From Ferriphaselus sp. R-1 (lineage in GTDB: Bacteria; Pseudomonadota; Gammaproteobacteria; Burkholderiales; Gallionellaceae), in NCBI RefSeq assembly GCF_000746095.1, contig NZ_JQKP01000012.1, positions 1 through 64,000 on the forward strand: DNA of 64,000 nt, in the 5' to 3' direction. Each line of letters opens with the position of its first letter. The stretch's first letter is position 1. The position numbers were made by a program, and so were the translations under genes. The notes below the pieces were generated by a model. The model had not been told where the DNA came from. It saw nothing but the letters and a program-made list of their open reading frames with translations, and ran no database searches. Shown piece by piece: positions 56,877 to 64,000 of this stretch.

Positions 56877-57872
56877 CTACTGGAAGGCGACCCGATTGCG
56901 TCCGCCCTGTTTGGCCTGGTACATGGTCTGATCCAGCCGCCGCAGGAACGCCGAGCCGCTTTCGCCTGGGGTGAACTGCGAGACGCCGAAGCTGCAGGTG
57001 ATGTGGCCGATGACGGGCATCGGACTCTGCTCGATCAACGCCCGCAGCTTCTCGGCGGAGGCCACCGCCTCATCCAGAGCGGTCTCCGGCAAGAGCACGA
57101 CGAACTCCTCTCCGCCCAGACGACAGAAGTGGTCCGTTTTGCGGATATTGGCGGCCAGCAGCCGACCCAACTCGGTCAGCACGTCATCACCCACCAGATG
57201 GCCATGCTCATCGTTGACGCGCTTGAAGTGGTCGGTATCGAAGATGATAGCGGACAGAGCCCGCGCATAACGCGCATGGCGCTCGATCTCCAATTCGAGC
57301 AAATGAAAGAATTTTCGGCGGGTATTGGCTCCAGTGAGCATATCGGTCTCGGCCAGGGATCGCAGCGCCTCTTCTGTCGCAACACGCTCGGAGATGTCCT
57401 GATTCACCACCAGGATGGCTTGCACTGCGCCCGCCTCATCCCGTGCAGGTAAGGCCGAACTTTCGATGTATTCGCTCCGGTCATCCGGATATTCGATCCG
57501 GATCTGGTCGGCCAGATGAGCCTCACCGTCACTCAGCGACCTGATATAAGACCACTCTTCGCGCCCGACCGTCTCCCCGCTTTTCCGCCAGTAGGCCACC
57601 GGCACCGGAACGCCGACCGGCTGTGGGTCGCCCAATCCCGCAGCTGGCAGCTGCCTGCATCCTTGAGGGTTGCCGTAGAGTAGCGCGCCATGGCCATTCA
57701 ACACCCATGCTCCCATGGGCAGCAAGTCCAACATCTGACGCAACAAGCGGGTACATTTGACTTCGCCGCAGGCACCCAGCCCGGAAGCCAGGGCGATCAA
57801 AGGATTACAGGTTGCCGGATCCTGAGCGCACGAAGCGTGACAGTCATATAAGGGAGTAGGGGAATTTTCCAT
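56877..57872 (-). CDS. PAS-GGDEF diguanylate cyclase with Cys-rich N-terminus
   Basis: A 331-residue soluble protein predicted to make cyclic di-GMP. Residues 50-165 look like a PAS domain (LPMGAWVLNGHGALLYGNPQGCRQL, then a PAC-like ESSALPARDEAGAVQAILVVNQDISER). The GGDEF domain has DMLTGANTRRKFF, FDTDHFKRVNDEHGHLVGDDVL, the active site RLGGEEFVVLLPE and a complete inhibitory RxxD (RKTD) before it. The first 45 residues contain five cysteines (DCHASC, TC, ACGEVKC), suggesting metal, cluster or redox sensing. The ATG at 57872 has a weak ribosome site. A 16-bp palindrome lies upstream. Confidence 0.88.
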   Translation of the reverse strand: MENSPTPLYDCHASCAQDPATCNPLIALASGLGACGEVKCTRLLRQMLDLLPMGAWVLNGHGALLYGNPQGCRQLPAAGLGDPQPVGVPVPVAYWRKSGETVGREEWSYIRSLSDGEAHLADQIRIEYPDDRSEYIESSALPARDEAGAVQAILVVNQDISERVATEEALRSLAETDMLTGANTRRKFFHLLELEIERHARYARALSAIIFDTDHFKRVNDEHGHLVGDDVLTELGRLLAANIRKTDHFCRLGGEEFVVLLPETALDEAVASAEKLRALIEQSPMPVIGHITCSFGVSQFTPGESGSAFLRRLDQTMYQAKQGGRNRVAFQ

Positions 57873-57910
57873 GGTGCCGGACCATAACATCGCCCAATCC
57901 GGCAGAACAA

Positions 57911-57926
57911 TATGCCTTAAGGCATA
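57911..57926. promoter_or_regulatory. Perfect 16-bp palindrome upstream of the cyclase gene
   Basis: TATGCCTTAAGGCATA reads identically on both strands. It lies 39 nt before the cyclase start, in the 103-nt gap after trpD. Its position suits an operator for a dimeric regulator. No known consensus was matched. Confidence 0.45.
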
Positions 57927-57975
57927 GGGGGGACGCTGTGCCTCCCTCGTAAACGCTTCCGGCCCCACCGGCAGG

Positions 57976-58995
57976 TTAGTTGCGCCCCTCGTCGATCAGG
58001 GCTTGCAGCTTGGCCTTCGCAGCACCACTCGCCAACACATCAGCCGCCCTCTGCACCCCGTCGGCCAGACTGTCCGCCACACCGGAAACATAAATGGCAG
58101 CACCGGCATTGAGCAGTACGATGTCACGCGCCGCGCCGGCCCGGTCATCCAGCACGCTCAGCAACATGGCCTTGGCTTCTGCGGCATTCGTCACCCGGAC
58201 CGAGTCCAGCGATACTGCCTGTAGCCCGAACTGCTGCGGCGTGATCGTATATTCGGTCACTGCGCCATCCTTCAGTTCGGCAACGGCTGTCGGACCGCTG
58301 ATGGTGATCTCATCCAGCCCATCAGAACCATTCACCACCAATACGTGGCGGCTGCCCAGACGTTGCAACACGCGAGCCTGGATGCCGACCAGATCGGGAT
58401 GGAATACGCCCATCACCTGGTGCTCGGCTCCGGCAGGATTGGTAAGCGGCCCCAGCACGTTGAACAGGGTACGCACACCCAGCTCGCGCCGTACCGGTGC
58501 GGCGTATTTCATCGCACCGTGGAAATTGGGAGCGAACATGAAGCCGATACCAATGCTGTCCACGCAGCGCCCGACCTGCTCCGGGGTCAGGTTGATATTC
58601 ACCCCCAGCGACTCCAGCACGTCTGCCGAGCCGCAGGTCGAGGACACCGAACGACCGCCGTGCTTGGCCACCCGTGCGCCCGCCGCCGCCGCGACAAAGG
58701 CGCTGGCGGTGGAAATATTGAAGGTATGCGCCGCGTCCCCGCCCGTGCCGCAGGTATCGACCAGATGGGTCCGGTTCAGCACCGGCACCTGAGTGGCGAA
58801 CTCTCGCATCACCGTGGCCGCACCCGCGATCTCGCCTATGGTCTCCTTCTTCACGCGCAATCCCACCAGGATACCGGCAATCTGCGCCTGGGTGACCTCG
58901 CCGCGCATGATCTGACGCATCAGGACCACCATCTCGTCGTAGAAGATCTCGCGCTGCTCGATCAGTCGCGTCAGCGCCTGTTGCGGAGTGATCAT
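57976..58995 (-). CDS. trpD: Anthranilate phosphoribosyltransferase
   Basis: TrpD joins anthranilate to PRPP in tryptophan synthesis. The 339-residue protein has [71 protein letters not shown] and NGSDGLDEI. It overlaps trpG by ATGA. trpC, the usual next gene, is absent; a diguanylate cyclase gene follows after 103 nt. Confidence 0.95.
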   Translation of the reverse strand: MITPQQALTRLIEQREIFYDEMVVLMRQIMRGEVTQAQIAGILVGLRVKKETIGEIAGAATVMREFATQVPVLNRTHLVDTCGTGGDAAHTFNISTASAFVAAAAGARVAKHGGRSVSSTCGSADVLESLGVNINLTPEQVGRCVDSIGIGFMFAPNFHGAMKYAAPVRRELGVRTLFNVLGPLTNPAGAEHQVMGVFHPDLVGIQARVLQRLGSRHVLVVNGSDGLDEITISGPTAVAELKDGAVTEYTITPQQFGLQAVSLDSVRVTNAAEAKAMLLSVLDDRAGAARDIVLLNAGAAIYVSGVADSLADGVQRAADVLASGAAKAKLQALIDEGRN

Positions 58996-59561
58996 GGCTT
59001 GCCCTCCAGAAAGTTCCGCAGCATGTCGTGGCCGTGCTCGGTGAGTATGGACTCCGGGTGGAACTGTACGCCGTGCACCGGCAACGTCTTGTGGCGCACC
59101 CCCATGATCTCGCCATCATCGGTCCAGGCGGTGATCTCCAGGCAATCCGGGATTGATTCGCGCTCGATCACCAGCGAGTGGTAGCGCGTGGCAGTGAACG
59201 GATTCGGCAGGCCGGTGAACACGCTGTTATTGTGGTGATGGATAAGTGAGGTCTTGCCGTGCATCAGCGTCTTGGCGTGGATGATCTTTCCGCCAAAGGC
59301 CTGACCGATGCTCTGGTGGCCGAGGCAGACCCCCAGCAGCGGCACCTTGCCCGCAAACGCCTTGATCGCCGCGACCGACACGCCGGCCTCGTTAGGCGTA
59401 CAGGGACCGGGCGAAATGACCAGATGCTGCGGATTCATCTCAGCGATCTGCTCCAGCGTCACCTCGTCGTTACGCCGCACCACCACCTCCGCCCCCAGCT
59501 CGGCGAAATACTGCACCAGGTTATAGGTAAATGAGTCGTAGTTGTCGATCATCAGCAGCAT
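58992..59561 (-). CDS. trpG: Anthranilate synthase component II (glutamine amidotransferase)
   Basis: TrpG supplies ammonia from glutamine to TrpE. The same protein often serves aminodeoxychorismate synthase as PabA. The 189-residue protein has [28 protein letters not shown], the nucleophile in [15 protein letters not shown] and the His/Glu pair in [12 protein letters not shown]. The ATG at 59561 has GGTGG upstream. trpE is not in the window. Linkage to trpD supports the tryptophan role. Confidence 0.94.
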   Translation of the reverse strand: MLLMIDNYDSFTYNLVQYFAELGAEVVVRRNDEVTLEQIAEMNPQHLVISPGPCTPNEAGVSVAAIKAFAGKVPLLGVCLGHQSIGQAFGGKIIHAKTLMHGKTSLIHHHNNSVFTGLPNPFTATRYHSLVIERESIPDCLEITAWTDDGEIMGVRHKTLPVHGVQFHPESILTEHGHDMLRNFLEGKP

Positions 59562-59630
59562 ATCGCCACCATCCACAGAGATTTCGGAAGGCACGCATTT
59601 TACTACTGCGAGGGGAACATTCGGCGAATA

Positions 59631-60395
59631 TCAATCAAAGAAGCCGCTTTTGAGCAATTCGAGGGTAAGCGCCTTGTAGTCTGCCGCCCCTGGGCTAGCC
59701 GGGGCGAAGTTGAAGATGTCTTTACCGTGCATCGGGCTGGTGGCAAGGGAGACGTTTTCACTGATGCGGGTGTTGCACACCAGATTGCCGTAACGCTCCC
59801 GCACCTTGTCAAAGATTTCGAAGGCGAGTTTGCGGCGAGCATCGAAGCGGGTCACCACCACGCGCCGCTCTATCTTGCGCTTGAGGCGCGATTCCAATAC
59901 GTTGAGCGCGACTTCCAGCCGGTGTACCCCCTGCAGAGAAAGGAAGTCCGCCGACACCGGGATCAGCACTCGATCCGCCGCCAGCAGCGCGTTCAGGGTC
60001 AGCACGCCCAACATTGGGCAGCAATCGATCAGGATGGGAGCTCCGGTCAGGGTAAGCTCTTCACTCAGCCCGTTCCTGAGCAGGGAGCCCGCCTTGGCAT
60101 CGTTGCCCAGCATGACATCGATCTTGGCCAACTCCAGCGTTGCCGGCACGATCTCCCAGCCTGCCTGTGCCTGCCGTACCAGTTGGGCCAGTGGCTTTCC
60201 GCTCTTGAAAAAGGCCACCACGCTTTCCTCCTGTCTCACCTCGTGGATGCCAGAGGCCAGCGTCATGTGCGCCTGCGGGTCGAGATCGATCACGACCGGG
60301 CAACGTTGCGCCCGTGTCAGTCCTGCGGTCAGATTCAGGCAAGTGGTCGTCTTTCCCACTCCGCCCTTTTGATTGAAGATGGCGATAGTCGCCAT
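59631..60395 (-). CDS. Orphan ParA/MinD-type ATPase
   Basis: A 254-residue protein with the deviant Walker A FNQKGGVGKTTTCLNL, Walker A' VIDLDPQAHMTLA, and ILIDCCPMLG. It is similar to ParA/Soj ATPases. No parB, parS-like site or replication gene is near, so it is probably not the chromosome ParA. Relatives position cargo such as chemosensory arrays or carboxysomes. It stands between trpG and glmU with about 70 and 136 nt of spacer, apparently as its own unit. Confidence 0.83.
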   Translation of the reverse strand: MATIAIFNQKGGVGKTTTCLNLTAGLTRAQRCPVVIDLDPQAHMTLASGIHEVRQEESVVAFFKSGKPLAQLVRQAQAGWEIVPATLELAKIDVMLGNDAKAGSLLRNGLSEELTLTGAPILIDCCPMLGVLTLNALLAADRVLIPVSADFLSLQGVHRLEVALNVLESRLKRKIERRVVVTRFDARRKLAFEIFDKVRERYGNLVCNTRISENVSLATSPMHGKDIFNFAPASPGAADYKALTLELLKSGFFD

Positions 60396-60531
60396 AGGTC
60401 GATCCCCCGGTCACAGCCGCACGTCGGCCACCTATGTACACGTACCGCACTATGCCGCTTGCGTCACACTTGGCGAACGCCGAACAACAGTGGATTTACG
60501 TGGGTGCTCAGGCTTTTGCCCGTCGGCGCAC

Positions 60532-61896
60532 TCAGCGCGGCTTCTTTTTCGGGCGCTGCCAGCCTGCGATGGTTAACTGCTTGCTGCGCGACAAGGTCAG
60601 CTCATGCTCAGGCGTATCGCGGGTGATCGTGGAGCCGGCACCGATGGTCGCCCCTCTGCCCACGGTCACGGGGGCGACAAGCTGAGTGTCTGAACCGATG
60701 AAAGCGTCATCACCTATCACCGTGCGATGCTTGTTTGCACCGTCATAATTGCAGGTGATGGTGCCCGCACCGATGTTGACGCGACTCCCCACGGTACTGT
60801 CGCCGATGTAGCTGAGATGGTTCGCCTTGCTTTGTGCGGCAATCTCGCTGTTCTTGATCTCGACGAAGTTCCCGACATGGACCTCATTGTGCAATTTGGT
60901 CCCCGGCCGCAAACGGGCGTATGGGCCGATCACACAATCGTTGCCGACCTCGGCATGATCGATCAGGCTGAATGGCGCGATATGTGTGCCGGAGTTGATA
61001 CTGGATTCCCGAATGACGCTGTATGCGCCAACGCGGACACGATGGTCCAGATGTACGTTGCCCTCGAAGATGCAGCCGATGTCGATCTCCACATCGCGCC
61101 CGCACGTCAGCTTGCCCCGTATATCAATACGCCCCGGATCAACAAGGGTCACGCCCTGTGCCAGCAGGTGGTTCGCCTGCACCCGCTGCCACAGCCGTTC
61201 AAGGTCAGCCAGCTGCTGCTTGCTATTGACTCCCAAGACCTCCCATTCGTGCGCTGGCTGGGCGGTATGTACCGAAACGCCCTGCGCCACAGCCATCGCC
61301 ACGATGTCGGTCAGGTAATACTCGCCCTGAGCATTATTGTTCTTCAGCGCATTCAACCAGCCACGCAGTAGCCCGGTCGGCGCGGCGAGTATCCCCGTAT
61401 TGACTTCCCGGATCCTGCGCTGCTCCGTAGTCGCATCCTTTTCCTCTACGATGGCGACCACATGTCCGTCGTCATCACGCACGATGCGCCCATAACCGGT
61501 GGGATGCTCCAGATGCAATGTGAGCAGATTGAGCGCCGACGGGTGCATTAACAGTGGATGCAAGGTCGCGGCCTGAATCAGCGGAACATCCCCGTAGAGG
61601 ATGAGAGTCGTACTATCGTCATCCAGCAGGGGCATGGCCTGCTGGACCGCATGACCGGTCCCGAGCTGAGGCTCCTGCAACACGAAATCCGATGCCAAAC
61701 CAGCCAGTGCCAAGGGCACCTGTTCGCCGCCGTGACCGTAGACGACACAGCTCACCCCCGGCGACATCATACTGGCCGTCTCCAAGACATGCCCTACCAG
61801 CGGTCTGCCAGCCAGCGCGTGCAGCACTTTGGGCTTGTCGGAATGCATGCGCGTACCTTTGCCAGCCGCCAGGATGATGATGTTGAGTGAATTCAT
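60532..61896 (-). CDS. glmU: Bifunctional UDP-GlcNAc pyrophosphorylase / GlcN-1-P acetyltransferase
   Basis: GlmU makes UDP-N-acetylglucosamine for peptidoglycan and LPS. The 454-residue protein has the nucleotidyltransferase domain ([47 protein letters not shown]). A left-handed beta-helix acetyltransferase domain follows ([39 protein letters not shown]). The start follows GGAGG. The downstream gap to the ParA gene carries nothing recognisable. A terminator separates it from atpC upstream. Confidence 0.96.
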   Translation of the reverse strand: MNSLNIIILAAGKGTRMHSDKPKVLHALAGRPLVGHVLETASMMSPGVSCVVYGHGGEQVPLALAGLASDFVLQEPQLGTGHAVQQAMPLLDDDSTTLILYGDVPLIQAATLHPLLMHPSALNLLTLHLEHPTGYGRIVRDDDGHVVAIVEEKDATTEQRRIREVNTGILAAPTGLLRGWLNALKNNNAQGEYYLTDIVAMAVAQGVSVHTAQPAHEWEVLGVNSKQQLADLERLWQRVQANHLLAQGVTLVDPGRIDIRGKLTCGRDVEIDIGCIFEGNVHLDHRVRVGAYSVIRESSINSGTHIAPFSLIDHAEVGNDCVIGPYARLRPGTKLHNEVHVGNFVEIKNSEIAAQSKANHLSYIGDSTVGSRVNIGAGTITCNYDGANKHRTVIGDDAFIGSDTQLVAPVTVGRGATIGAGSTITRDTPEHELTLSRSKQLTIAGWQRPKKKPR

Positions 61897-61970
61897 GGAG
61901 CCTCCTCGACTTTGGAATCAGTATAGCAACGGGAAGCGATTCCCGGGCGCGCTCGCAGCAGCGACAATTG

Positions 61971-61996
61971 AAAAAGGCAGCCGAAGCTGCCTTTTT
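61971..61996. terminator. Terminator of the atp operon
   Basis: A perfect 11-bp stem AAAAAGGCAGC / GCTGCCTTTTT with loop CGAA lies 18 nt after atpC. It is symmetrical, with T tracts on both strands. It should end atp transcription before glmU. Confidence 0.92.
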
Positions 61997-62013
61997 CAAT
62001 GTTGCCGAGCGAC

Positions 62014-62439
62014 TTAGTGTGTGCGCTTGCGCAGTTTCTCGATCGCTTGCAACTGGGCCAAGGCCTGTGAAAGCTCAGCCTGAGCTGCTGCGTAATCGAT
62101 ATCGGAGGAACGATTCTTCATCGCTTCTTCCGCCGCCAGCTTAGCGGTCTGTGCACGCGCCTCATCCAGATCGGCTCCCCGGATGGCCGTGTCAGCCAAC
62201 ACAGTCACCACGTTGGGCTGCACTTCGAGCATCCCGCCAGACACATAGATCAACTCTTCTTTGTCATGATCTGGCAGTTTAAGGCGCACCGAACCCGGCT
62301 TGATGCGGGTCAGCAATGGAGTGTGGCGAGGCAGGATACCCAACTCACCCGATTCCCCCGGAACGATGACCAGTTCCGCAAGGCCGGAGAAGATGGACTC
62401 TTCCGCACTTACCACGTCGACATGAACGGTCATGGCCAT
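62014..62439 (-). CDS. atpC: ATP synthase epsilon subunit
   Basis: The epsilon subunit is part of the central stalk and can inhibit ATP hydrolysis. The 141-residue protein has the beta-sandwich domain ([50 protein letters not shown]) and the C-terminal helical hairpin ([14 protein letters not shown]...). AAGGA precedes the ATG; a second ATG two codons in is possible. It is the last gene of the atp operon, 12 nt after atpD. Confidence 0.95.
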   Translation of the reverse strand: MAMTVHVDVVSAEESIFSGLAELVIVPGESGELGILPRHTPLLTRIKPGSVRLKLPDHDKEELIYVSGGMLEVQPNVVTVLADTAIRGADLDEARAQTAKLAAEEAMKNRSSDIDYAAAQAELSQALAQLQAIEKLRKRTH

Positions 62440-62451
62440 AGTCCTTTTCCT

Positions 62452-64000
<1,549 letters not shown>

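Overview
The window is ordinary chromosomal sequence from a GC-rich betaproteobacterium. The evidence is a noncatalytic PyrX chain behind pyrB, the Bpt, DUF484 and Dcw-type housekeeping clusters, argH next to an algZ/algR pair, and a type I sulfide:quinone reductase closest to those of acidophilic or iron/sulfur-oxidising lithotrophs. A member of the Nitrosomonadales (Gallionellaceae or a sulfur-oxidising relative) fits best, but that placement is inference. Genes are packed tightly, with many 1-20 nt overlaps and several GTG or TTG starts. I saw no tRNA, rRNA, CRISPR array or prophage.

Layout. 1-2240: a RAYT-type REP transposase flanked by its palindromes, then pyrC and a second palindrome family. 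2243-8139: ilvD, an OafA-type acyltransferase with an SGNH domain, lgt and an outer membrane phospholipase A. 8140-13702 (minus strand): argH, a mini-ORF/sRNA interval, bpt, a membrane protein, pyrD, ogt and xerD. 13740-15502: algZ-algR, divergent from argH. 15512-23912 (minus strand): thiD, thiE-hemL-engB, an sRNA-like interval, then hemB-dapF-DUF484-xerC-rlmI. 23959-26588: a ferredoxin-type reductase, a divergent SDR epimerase, and a 2-Cys peroxiredoxin.

26660-31465 is a phosphate-signalling region: pstS on its own, a solute:sodium symporter with a His-rich tail, a clear Pho box, then phoB-phoR. 31557-42064 is a long minus-strand array. It opens with an ArsR-family regulator whose cysteine spacing matches the persulfide sensors SqrR/BigR. 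An RND adaptor, a type I SQR, an RND pump and a DUF2892 protein follow, and the array then runs into PglL-rhodanese-grxC-secB-SH3-gpsA. A strong promoter with a palindrome over its -10 lies between the regulator and the adaptor. This suggests a sulfide/persulfide-controlled efflux and oxidation unit and is the most interesting system in the window.

42220-47558 (plus strand): gpmI-envC-ctpA-hypothetical-moeB. 47555-64000 (minus strand) in transcription order: atpG(partial)-atpD-atpC, glmU, an orphan ParA ATPase, trpG-trpD, a PAS-GGDEF cyclase, algH-ruvX-pyrB-pyrX, prlC and hrpA. hrpA and rlmI carry in-frame palindromic repeat insertions (arms GGGAGAGGGG), so a REP-like family has invaded protein-coding DNA here. 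Two intergenic regions (12179-12312 and 20254-20438) share a plus-strand CTCCTCC motif followed by a factor-independent terminator and look like anti-Shine-Dalgarno small RNAs.
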